Positions 1-5,926 of a stretch of DNA of 8,611 nucleotides are shown here, one piece after another. A model generated the notes under the pieces. It searched no databases. It was given only the letters and a program-made list of their open reading frames with translations, and was not told the DNA's origin. This DNA is from Betaproteobacteria bacterium (lineage in GTDB: Bacteria > Pseudomonadota > Gammaproteobacteria > Burkholderiales > SG8-39). Location: NCBI GenBank assembly GCA_947467405.1, contig CANIIN010000086.1, forward strand, positions 1-8,611, written 5' to 3'. Within the stretch, counting starts at the first letter, position 1; each line of letters begins with the position of its first letter. The position numbers and the translations under genes were made by a program.

Positions 1-2165
1 ATGAATCGCTCCTGACCGGCGAATCGGTGCCGGTACGCAAGATGAGCGTCGCGAATGGCGAAGACCCCGGCACCGATGCGCGCAGCGCGCCCGGCGCACC
101 GGGCGGCGAAGACCTGCCGTGGCTGTTCTCGGGAACGCTGGTGGTGCAGGGCAAGGGCACGGCGCGTGTGCTGGCCACGGGCGAGCGCTCGGCGCTGGGC
201 GCCATCGGCCGCGCGCTGGCCAGCGTGGAAGAGGAACCGACCCGCGTGCAGCGCGACACCGCCGCGGTGGTGCGCAAGGTGGCGATTGCCGGCGCAGTGT
301 TGAGCGCGCTGATCGCCATCGGCTACGGCGTGACGCGCGGCGAATGGCTGACGGGCCTGCTGGCCGGCATCACCACCGCCATGGCGCTGTTGCCCGAGGA
401 GCTGCCGGTGGTGCTGACGGTGTTTCTGGGCCTGGGGGCGTGGCGCATCGCGCGCCAGCGTGTGCTGACGCGGCGCGTGCCGGCCATCGAGATGCTGGGC
501 GCGGCGACGGTGCTGTGTTCTGACAAGACCGGCACGCTGACGCAGAACCGCATGGCCGTGGCGGCCCTGTACGCGCACGGTGAATCGGCGCATCTGAACT
601 TGGCGCAGATCGACACCCCCGAGGCGGCCAGCTCCATGGCCGAGCGCTTTCACGAACTGCTGGAGTTCGCCACGCTGGCCGGGCATCGCGATCCGTTCGA
701 TCCCACCGAGCAGGCCATCGCCGGCACCACGCGGCGCCTGTTGGCGCGCACCGAGCACCTGCATCCGGAATGGGAGTTGGTGAGCGAATATCCGCTGTCG
801 CGCGAACTGCTGGCGCTGTCACGGGTGTGGAAGGCCGCCGACCGCGAGCACTTCATCGTCGCCGCCAAGGGTTCGCCGGAAGCCATCATCGACTTGTGTC
901 ATCTGAATGCCGCGGACGCGGCGCGCATGGCGACCGAAGTGGACCGCCTCGCCTCGCAGGGGCTGCGTGTGCTGGGCGTGGCGCGCGCCGACTTTGCCGC
1001 GCGCTCGGACGGCCTGCCCGCGCAGCAGCACGATTTCGAATTCCGTCTGCTGGGGTTGGTGGGCCTCGCCGATCCGCTGCGCGATGCGGTGCCCGGCGCG
1101 GTGGCGGAGGCGCGCACAGCCGGTGTGCGTGTGACCATGATCACCGGCGACTACCCGGCCACGGCCATGAACATTGCCGCGCAGGCCGGCATCGACACCA
1201 GCGCCGGCTACCTGTCGGGCGAGGACATGGCGGCGCTGGACGACGCCCGCTTGAGCGAGCGCCTGCGCACCGTGAACGTGTACTGCCGCGTGGTGCCGGA
1301 ACAGAAGCTGCGATTGGTGAACGCCTTCAAGGCCAATGGCGAAACCGTGGCCATGACCGGCGACGGCGTGAACGACGCGCCGGCGCTGAAGGCCGCGCAC
1401 ATCGGCATCGCCATGGGCGGGCGTGGCACCGACGTGGCGCGCGAGGCCGCGGCGCTGGTGCTGCTGGACGATGACTTCTCGTCCATCGTCGCGGCCATTC
1501 GCCTCGGACGGCGCATTTTCGCCAACCTGCGCAAGGTAGTGACCTTCATCATCGCCGTGCACGTGCCGATCCTCGGGCTGTCGCTGGTGCCGGTGTTGTT
1601 TGGCTGGCCGCTGCTGTTGATGCCGGTGCACATCATGTTTCTGCAACTGATCATTGATCCGGTGTGCTCGGTGGTGTTCGAGGCGGAACCGGACGACCCC
1701 GATGCCATGCGACGCGCGCCGCACGCGCGGGACGCGACGCTGTTCGAGAAATCCATCCTGATGCTGGGGCTGATGCAGGGGGTGCTGCTGCTGGCCGCCG
1801 TCCTGTCGGTGTACCTGTGGGCGCACCAATCCGGCGCTGCAGATGATCAGGTGCGTGCGCTGGCGTTCTGCACCATGGTGCTCGGTGATATCGGGCTGAT
1901 TTTCACCAACCGTTCGCACAGCGCGGGCTGGCTGGCCATCCTGCACACTCGCAACGACGTGTTGTGGGCGATGACCGCCGTCGCGCTGGCGATTCTGGGC
2001 CTGGTGCTCGGCGTGCCGGTGCTGCGCGAGGCATTTCATTTCAGCGTGCCGTCGGCGGGTGAGATGGGCGTTGCTGCGGCCGCGGCGCTGGCGTGCATGG
2101 TGTTGTTCGAGGCCTTGAAGGGGTTGCGTCGGAGTGTGCGTGCCGGGCAAAGGGCGAGGGAATGA
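1..2165 (+). CDS. P-type cation-transporting ATPase, 5' partial
   Basis: ATP-driven inner-membrane cation pump of the type II-like P-type family; the ion cannot be told from sequence. The reading frame is open from base 3 and begins E-S-L-L-T-G-E-S, so the actuator-domain TGES loop lies at the window edge; the GTG at 27 is not the true start. By family length, about 150 residues (M1, M2 and most of the actuator domain) are missing. Visible in order: M3 and M4 with the motif PEELPVV (nt ~390-420); phosphorylation motif DKTGTLT with the aspartate at 522-524; nucleotide-binding KGSPE (867-881); TGD (1143-1151); hinge GDGVND (1359-1376); then M5-M10 to the end. M4 has PEELP where Ca2+ pumps have PEGLP, and M6 reads LQLIIDPVCS, keeping the aspartate but not the Asn/Thr typical of SERCA. 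Family assignment is secure; a Ca2+ role is only one option. No clear T-run terminator follows; the palindrome at 2220 is the first structure downstream. Confidence 0.95.
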   Translation, partial: ESLLTGESVPVRKMSVANGEDPGTDARSAPGAPGGEDLPWLFSGTLVVQGKGTARVLATGERSALGAIGRALASVEEEPTRVQRDTAAVVRKVAIAGAVLSALIAIGYGVTRGEWLTGLLAGITTAMALLPEELPVVLTVFLGLGAWRIARQRVLTRRVPAIEMLGAATVLCSDKTGTLTQNRMAVAALYAHGESAHLNLAQIDTPEAASSMAERFHELLEFATLAGHRDPFDPTEQAIAGTTRRLLARTEHLHPEWELVSEYPLSRELLALSRVWKAADREHFIVAAKGSPEAIIDLCHLNAADAARMATEVDRLASQGLRVLGVARADFAARSDGLPAQQHDFEFRLLGLVGLADPLRDAVPGAVAEARTAGVRVTMITGDYPATAMNIAAQAGIDTSAGYLSGEDMAALDDARLSERLRTVNVYCRVVPEQKLRLVNAFKANGETVAMTGDGVNDAPALKAAHIGIAMGGRGTDVAREAAALVLLDDDFSSIVAAIRLGRRIFANLRKVVTFIIAVHVPILGLSLVPVLFGWPLLLMPVHIMFLQLIIDPVCSVVFEAEPDDPDAMRRAPHARDATLFEKSILMLGLMQGVLLLAAVLSVYLWAHQSGAADDQVRALAFCTMVLGDIGLIFTNRSHSAGWLAILHTRNDVLWAMTAVALAILGLVLGVPVLREAFHFSVPSAGEMGVAAAAALACMVLFEALKGLRRSVRAGQRARE

Positions 2166-2219
2166 GACGATGATGGAGCGCCTGCTTGGTTCAAATAAGC
2201 GAAATGCCGTCCGTTATAT

Positions 2220-2301
2220 CCGTCATCCCCGCGAAAGCGGGGATCCAGTGTCGTTCAATAAATTCAAAGTCACTGGATTCCCGTTTTCGCGGGAATGACG
2301 G
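2220..2301. repeat. Two-lobed palindromic repeat (dRS3/MITE-like)
   Basis: Two 31-nt arms (2220-2250 and 2271-2301) are inverted copies, 28 of 31 positions matching, around a 20-nt spacer. Each arm is also a hairpin by itself: the left arm is TCCCCGC-GAAA-GCGGGGA, and the right arm carries the ATTCCCG...CGGGAAT version. Repeats of this CGTCATTCCCGCGAAA type are scattered through many proteobacterial genomes and resemble the neisserial dRS3 ATTCCC...GGGAAT unit. Lying 54 bp past the ATPase stop, it may also help end that transcript, although it lacks a clean T-run. Mobility is inferred, since only this copy is visible. Confidence 0.75.
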
Positions 2302-2610
2302 GTTTTGACAGCGAGCAATTTGTTAAGGAAGCGCTGATCAATTCCTGAAAATGAAAATACCCGAACAAGCTTCCCTCTGACGTGGGGCATATACAAGGGG
2401 GCTTGCCCCCTTGTTCAGTGAATACTTAAGGCATCTCGGCGCTCTCGAATCGCCAATTTCGTTCTGAATAGCCGATCCACGCTCCTGTCAGCCGCCGCTC
2501 AGGCGCGTCTCGCCAATCCCCCCTAAACTGCCGGTCGCGCCGGTGATTCGTTCAGCCTGTTTTTCGACGGGCGAAGGTCCTGTGCCAGAAGAAGAAAGCT
2601 CACGCAACCC
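2302..2610. other. Intergenic stretch without a recognisable gene
   Basis: No ORF here shows a protein family or plausible codon use. A TTGACA at 2305-2310 has no matching -10 at a workable distance, so it is not called a promoter. The stretch includes the hairpin at 2393-2414. The sequence around 2327-2345 (GGAAGCGCTGATCAATTCC) looks like the end of an insertion sequence, but no inverted partner was found in the window. The base composition looks less GC-rich than the genes. It should contain the promoter of the MFS genes, but none could be identified. Confidence 0.5.
2393..2414. other. Perfect 9-bp hairpin
   Basis: ACAAGGGGG and CCCCCTTGT form a perfect 9-bp stem around a CTTG loop. There is no T-run on the plus side, only TCAGTG, so it is not a standard intrinsic terminator. 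GAACAAG at 2363-2369 can also pair with CTTGTTC at 2410-2416, giving a competing fold with the descending strand. Role unknown; it could be a transcript end, a leader structure or a repeat remnant. Confidence 0.6.
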
Positions 2611-2642
2611 AGGGTCTGGTGGCAATGAATATGCGAGATGCG

Positions 2643-2741
2643 TTGAGACCCCAAGCGGATGGATGCAAGGCGCGAGGCCGCAGCCATGGCGGTGCCATGG
2701 CGAGCGCCGAGCAACGCCGCAGACGCCGCTTGGGGTCTCAA
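2643..2741. repeat. Left arm of the three-arm element
   Basis: TTGAGACCCCAAGCGG (2643-2658) is exactly complementary to 2726-2741. Inside are two blocks shared with the other arm: GCAAGGCGCGAGG (2665-2677) and AGCGCCGAGCAAC (2703-2715). Between them is a tip hairpin made of two copies of the self-complementary octamer GCCATGGC (2683-2690 and 2694-2701) around GGT. Confidence 0.85.
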
Positions 2742-2750
2742 CCCTCCGGG

Positions 2751-2849
2751 ACGGGGCCTATTGGACCCCATGGCGTTGTTGCTCGTCGCTTGAAGACGCC
2801 CCGTCTTCGGCGCTCCTCTCGCCTAGCCCTGGGGTCCAATAGGCCCCGT
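2751..2849. repeat. Right arm of the three-arm element
   Basis: 2751-2770 is exactly complementary to 2830-2849 (20 bp). Read on the minus strand, the interior holds GCTAGGCGAGAGG (2827-2815) and AGCGACGAGCAAC (2790-2778), matching the left arm's two blocks at 11 of 13 and 12 of 13 positions. The tip hairpin between them is a different sequence, GAAGACG-CCC-CGTCTTC (2792-2808). The arms therefore look like inverted relatives with exchanged tips. Confidence 0.8.
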
Positions 2850-2884
2850 CGCACTCACATATTCATTGCCACCAGACCCTAGCC

Positions 2885-4045
2885 ATGGCGCTTTACCTCA
2901 ACTTCACGCTCGCCTTCCTGTCGTTTGTCGCGTTCACCATGACGCGCATGCTGCTGTCGCTGTACGCGCTCGATCTGGGCGCGACGCCGTTCGCAGTGGG
3001 GGTGATCTCGGCGCTGTTCTGGCTTTTCCCGACGTTGCTGTCGTGGCCGATCGGCATGGTATCGGACCGGTTCGGCGCGCGCTGGCTGTTCACCACGGGC
3101 AGTGTGGCGGGCCTGGCGGGCCTGTTGATCCCGGGACTCTTCAGCAGCATGGCGGCGGTGTACATCGCGGCCAGCATGAGTGGTCTGTCGATCGCCGTGT
3201 ACAACGTGGTGGCGCAGAACCTGGTCGGCGTCATCAGCAAGCCCGAAGAACGCACCAGGAACTTTGCCAACTTCATGGTGCTGGGCGCGGCCTCGTCATT
3301 TGTCGGTCCGCTGCTGACCGGATACGCCATCGACCATTGGGGCCACTCGCTGGCCAGCCTGATCCTGTCCGCGGTGCCGCTGCTCGGCCTGGCCCTGCTG
3401 CTTGGTCTCGGCGGCTGCCTGCCCAAGGGCAACGGCGAGAAGCGCGCCGCGGCGTCGCTGCGCGGCATGCTGACCGGCAAGGGCATGCCGGCGTTGCTGA
3501 CGCTGAGCGCGCTGGTGGTGCTGGGCGCCGACATGTTCCAGTTCTACCTGCCGATCTATGGCCACCAGCTGGGTTTCTCGGCGTCGGTGGTGGGGATGGT
3601 CACCGCGGCGCTGGCCGTGGCCGGTTTCTCGTCGCGCCTGGCGGTTCGTTCGCTGGTGGCGCGGCTTGGCGAAATGGGCGTGCTGACCGTGGCGCTGGCG
3701 ATGGGCACGGTGTCGTTTATGCTGCTGCCCCTGGCGGACAACGCCATCACGCTCGGCGTGGTGGCGGCGATTTTCGGCTTCGGCATGGGCTGCGGACAAC
3801 CCGTCACGGTGATGCTGGTGTACAGCCTTTCCGAAGCGGGTCGTGCCGGCGAGACGCTGGGCATCCGGCTCACGGTGAACAATCTGGTGCGTGTGATAGC
3901 GCCGATGCTGTTTGGTTCCATCGGCACCGCGTTCGGCATGGCGCCGATGTTCCTGCTGAACGGATTGCTGCTGAGCGGCGGCGTGTTCATCAGTAACGAG
4001 CAGTGGCGCCTGGGCAGGAAAGAGGCAAAGTCCGCCACGAAGTGA
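2885..4045 (+). CDS. MFS transporter, 12-helix type
   Basis: Inner-membrane secondary transporter of the major facilitator superfamily, 386 residues, with hydrophobic segments consistent with 12 helices. TM1 begins almost at the first residue and is followed by an arginine (R21) and LYALDLGA. The loop between TM2 and TM3 carries MFS motif A, GMVSDRFGAR (residues 57-66). A hydrophilic linker (about 178-195) separates the two halves, and the C half contains GCGQPVTVM and RLTVNN, as in uncharacterised proteobacterial exporters. ATG 2885 is the only possible start: a stop lies in frame at 2840-2842 and no start codon lies between. No Shine-Dalgarno sequence is visible, because the bases in front belong to the 3' arm of the three-arm palindrome. 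A second MFS gene follows after 43 bp, so an export operon is likely. Substrate unknown. Confidence 0.93.
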   Translation: MALYLNFTLAFLSFVAFTMTRMLLSLYALDLGATPFAVGVISALFWLFPTLLSWPIGMVSDRFGARWLFTTGSVAGLAGLLIPGLFSSMAAVYIAASMSGLSIAVYNVVAQNLVGVISKPEERTRNFANFMVLGAASSFVGPLLTGYAIDHWGHSLASLILSAVPLLGLALLLGLGGCLPKGNGEKRAAASLRGMLTGKGMPALLTLSALVVLGADMFQFYLPIYGHQLGFSASVVGMVTAALAVAGFSSRLAVRSLVARLGEMGVLTVALAMGTVSFMLLPLADNAITLGVVAAIFGFGMGCGQPVTVMLVYSLSEAGRAGETLGIRLTVNNLVRVIAPMLFGSIGTAFGMAPMFLLNGLLLSGGVFISNEQWRLGRKEAKSATK

Positions 4046-4088
4046 AGCCGTTGCAATATCTTGACCTTGAACAAATGGAGTTTCGTAC

Positions 4089-5621
4089 ATGACCGACCAG
4101 GCAAATCACGCACAAGCGCAACGGAAGACCAGGCGACCCTTCGTGATGACGGCCATCCTCATGGCCATGTTCATGGCGGCCATCGAAGCCACCATCGTTG
4201 CCACCTCGATGCCGAGCATCGTGGCCAAGCTGGGCGGCATCTCGCTCTACAGTTGGGTGTTCTCGGGCTACCTGCTGATGCAGGCGGTGTCGGTGCCGAT
4301 CTACGGCAAGCTCTCCGACCTGTTCGGCAGGAAGCCCATCTTCATCATCGGCATCGTGATCTTCCTCACCGGTTCGGTGCTGAGCGGACTGGCCTGGTCC
4401 ATGGAAGCGCTGATCGGATTCCGCATCCTGCAGGGCCTGGGCGCGGGCGCCGTGCTGCCGCTGGCGATCACCTTGATCGGCGACCTCTACACGCTGGAGG
4501 AGCGTGGCCGCGTGCAGGGCTACACCTCGGCGGTGTGGGGGCTGTCGTCCATCATCGGGCCGCTGGCCGGCGCGCTGATCGTGCAGTACGCCAACTGGTC
4601 GTGGGTGTTCTGGGTGAACGTGCCGTTCGGCCTCGTGGCGATCTTCCTGGTGGTGACCTGGCTGCATGAAGACGTGGTGCACAAGCAGCCGAAGATCGAC
4701 TACGGCGGCGCGCTGCTGCTGCTGGTGACGCTGTCGACGCTGATGTTGGCCGTGACGCATGCCTCCGACTGGAGTGTGACGGCGTTGGGTGGCCTGCTGG
4801 CGGTGACGGTGGTGTCCGCCGCGCTCTTCATCTGGCAGGAACGGCGCGCGCCGGAACCGGTGATGAACCTCGCGCTGTGGAGCAATCCGCTCATGATGAC
4901 CGCCAACGTGGCGACGCTGGCCAGCGGCATCGCCATGGTCGGCGTCATCAGCTTCCTGCCCACCTTCATCCAGGGCGCGCTCGGCACCACCGCGCTCATC
5001 GCCGGCTTCACGCTGTCCGGCATGTCGATCGGCTGGCCGTTGGCTGCGACCCTCGCCGGGCACAACCTGGTGCGCATGGGCGTGCGGCGCTGGTCGCGCA
5101 TCGGCGGCGTCTTCGTGTTCGGCGGCGCCATGGTGCTGGCGCTGTTCGCCTCGGCCGGCCCGGTTGTCGCGGGCATTGCGGCCTTTATCCTCGGTTGCGG
5201 CCTGGGCACCCTCAACACCACGTTCATCGTCGCCATCCAGACCACCGTGCCGTGGGCGCAACGCGGCGCAGCCACGGCCTCCAACCTGCTGATGCGCATC
5301 CTCGGCAATTCGCTGGGCGCGGCGATTTTCGGCGGCGTGCTGAACACCCTGCTGCTGCGGAACCTGAACGAGAAGGGCCTGGCGCAGACGTTTTCCATCG
5401 ACAGCGTGCAGGGACTGCTCGGCAACGCCACGCATGTCGCACCGGTCGCCGGCGGCGCCGACAAGGCGGCAGAGTTGTTGAACGGTCCTGCAGGCGAAGC
5501 GCTACGCACGGTGCTGGCGTCCAGCCTGCACGGCGTGTTCTGGGGCGTGGCCGTGGCGGGGCTGGTGACGGTATTGATGACGTTCAGGATGCAGGAATTG
5601 AAGCTGGAGAAGGATGCTTAG
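4089..5621 (+). CDS. MFS multidrug exporter, DHA2 (EmrB/QacA-like) 14-helix type
   Basis: Proton-driven drug or metabolite exporter of the inner membrane, 510 residues, the usual length for 14-helix MFS proteins. After a basic N-terminal tail (RKTRR), TM1 contains AAIEATIVATSMP, the family's motif D position, with E33 where many members have Asp. Motif A is GKLSDLFGRK (residues 73-82), motif B contains R112 in RILQGLGAGA, and the antiporter motif C region reads SAVWGLSSIIGPLAGAL in TM5. The C terminus is cytoplasmic and ends MQELKLEKDA. The start is supported by GGAG at 4077-4080, eight bases before ATG. It lies 43 bp behind the other MFS gene with no promoter or terminator between them. No adaptor (EmrA-like) gene, outer-membrane channel or regulator is present, so the substrate remains open. 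Confidence 0.94.
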   Translation: MTDQANHAQAQRKTRRPFVMTAILMAMFMAAIEATIVATSMPSIVAKLGGISLYSWVFSGYLLMQAVSVPIYGKLSDLFGRKPIFIIGIVIFLTGSVLSGLAWSMEALIGFRILQGLGAGAVLPLAITLIGDLYTLEERGRVQGYTSAVWGLSSIIGPLAGALIVQYANWSWVFWVNVPFGLVAIFLVVTWLHEDVVHKQPKIDYGGALLLLVTLSTLMLAVTHASDWSVTALGGLLAVTVVSAALFIWQERRAPEPVMNLALWSNPLMMTANVATLASGIAMVGVISFLPTFIQGALGTTALIAGFTLSGMSIGWPLAATLAGHNLVRMGVRRWSRIGGVFVFGGAMVLALFASAGPVVAGIAAFILGCGLGTLNTTFIVAIQTTVPWAQRGAATASNLLMRILGNSLGAAIFGGVLNTLLLRNLNEKGLAQTFSIDSVQGLLGNATHVAPVAGGADKAAELLNGPAGEALRTVLASSLHGVFWGVAVAGLVTVLMTFRMQELKLEKDA

Positions 5622-5697
5622 GCGCCTGCCCGCAGGGGGCGGGGGCTTGGAGATAGCCGTGGAATGGGTGTCTACAAGAGGTTGGTGTTTCAAAAAA

Positions 5698-5719
5698 GCT
5701 GCTTTGATGGCGGGCTTTT
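5698..5719 (+). terminator. Candidate intrinsic terminator of the MFS operon
   Basis: GCTGC (5698-5702) pairs with GCGGGC (5710-5715) around a TTTGATG loop, with one bulged G and one G-U pair, followed by TTTTGTCTTT. An A6 run precedes it, so on the minus strand the same hairpin is followed by T6. It is 77 bp past the MFS stop codon. Confidence 0.5.
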
Positions 5720-5753
5720 GTCTTTGTGGTGATACCTGTTTCGCCTTCTTTTG

Positions 5754-5785
5754 GTTCCTTTTCTTGGCGAAGCAAGAAAAGGAAC
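5754..5785. other. Central hairpin of the nested inverted repeat
   Basis: TTCCTTTTCTTG (5755-5766) is exactly complementary to 5773-5784, extended by a G-C pair (5754 with 5785), with the six-base loop GCGAAG. It forms the tip of the 229-bp structure and is the part most like widespread intergenic repeats. Confidence 0.75.
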
Positions 5786-5820
5786 TCGCCAACAGGCGAA
5801 ACCCGCAGCATGAACAAAAG

Positions 5821-5850
5821 AAAAAGACCGCAATCAAGGCGGCCTTTTTT
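5821..5850. terminator. Bidirectional intrinsic terminator
   Basis: A5, then GACCGC-AATCAAG-GCGGCC, then T6. Read on the minus strand it is a GC-rich six-pair stem (one G-U) followed by TTTTTC, about 80 bases past the rlmJ stop. Read on the plus strand the same stem has one A/C mismatch and is followed by T6. It fits both converging transcripts and is better formed for rlmJ. Confidence 0.65.
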
Positions 5851-5901
5851 GGAATACCAACCTCTTGTAGACGCCCATTCCACGGGCATCTTCAGGCATT
5901 C

Positions 5902-5919
5902 GCCGTCTTGCGAGACGGC
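5902..5919 (-). other. Hairpin just downstream of rlmJ
   Basis: GCCGTCT and AGACGGC form a perfect 7-bp stem with a four-base loop, starting eight bases after the rlmJ stop codon on the minus strand. No T-run follows, so it more likely protects the mRNA 3' end than terminates transcription; this is inference. Confidence 0.5.
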
Positions 5920-5926
5920 TACGCCA

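Larger units (their letters stand above)
2611..2880. repeat. 270-bp three-arm palindromic element
   Basis: The ends, 2611-2633 and 2858-2880, are exact 23-nt inverted repeats. The stem continues after one mismatch with GAG/CTC (2635-2637 with 2854-2856) and, past one bulged A, TGCG/CGCA (2639-2642 with 2850-2853). It closes directly onto two internal arms: 2643-2741, with a perfect 16-bp stem, and 2751-2849, with a perfect 20-bp stem. The arms are both 99 nt and are separated by only 9 nt (CCCTCCGGG). The result is a symmetric cloverleaf with almost no unpaired junction bases. No protein gene, transposase or reverse transcriptase is linked to it, and no target-site duplication is evident at its edges (GCAACCC left, AGCCATG right). 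It stops four bases before the MFS start codon. It could be a non-autonomous mobile repeat, a structured 5' leader RNA, or a DNA cruciform. I do not recognise it as a known family. Confidence 0.85.
5657..5885. repeat. 229-bp nested inverted repeat between convergent genes
   Basis: The outer arms 5657-5691 and 5851-5885 are inverted copies with 32 of 35 matches. Moving inward, each side carries a terminator-like hairpin (5698-5715 left; 5826-5844 right) that is the approximate mirror of the other. The centre is a strong hairpin at 5754-5785. Similarity between the two halves continues through most of the element, including CTGTTTCGCC (5736-5745) opposite GGCGAAAC (5795-5802). Central sequences of this kind, TTCCTTTTCTTG near GTTTCGCC, recur in intergenic regions of Xanthomonadales-like genomes, from memory. 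It fills the gap between the second MFS gene and rlmJ, which face each other, so it can stop transcription from both sides. The short ORFs read through it are artefacts of the palindrome. Confidence 0.8.

Noticed and set aside
819..2150. 443-codon minus-strand ORF opposite the P-type ATPase
   Set aside because: His/Gln/Arg-rich low-complexity translation, typical of the antisense frame of a GC-rich gene; the plus strand has all ATPase motifs.
2305..2310. TTGACA as a -35 box for the MFS operon
   Set aside because: No -10-like hexamer lies 15-19 bases downstream, and the site is at the edge of the small palindrome.
2327..2345. Possible insertion-sequence end, GGAAGCGCTGATCAATTCC
   Set aside because: No inverted partner, transposase fragment or target duplication could be found in the window.
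2611..2880. Retron ncRNA or integron attC site
   Set aside because: Nested inverted repeats fit loosely, but there is no reverse transcriptase or integrase nearby and no GTTRRRY/RYYYAAC core pair at the ends.
2523..2882. Short ORFs of 82-99 codons on both strands over the three-arm element
   Set aside because: They read through paired stems, have no ribosome binding site or domain, and are explained by the palindrome.
3990..5435. 481-codon minus-strand ORF opposite the second MFS gene
   Set aside because: Composition dominated by His, Gln, Arg and Gly with no domain; shadow of the MFS gene.
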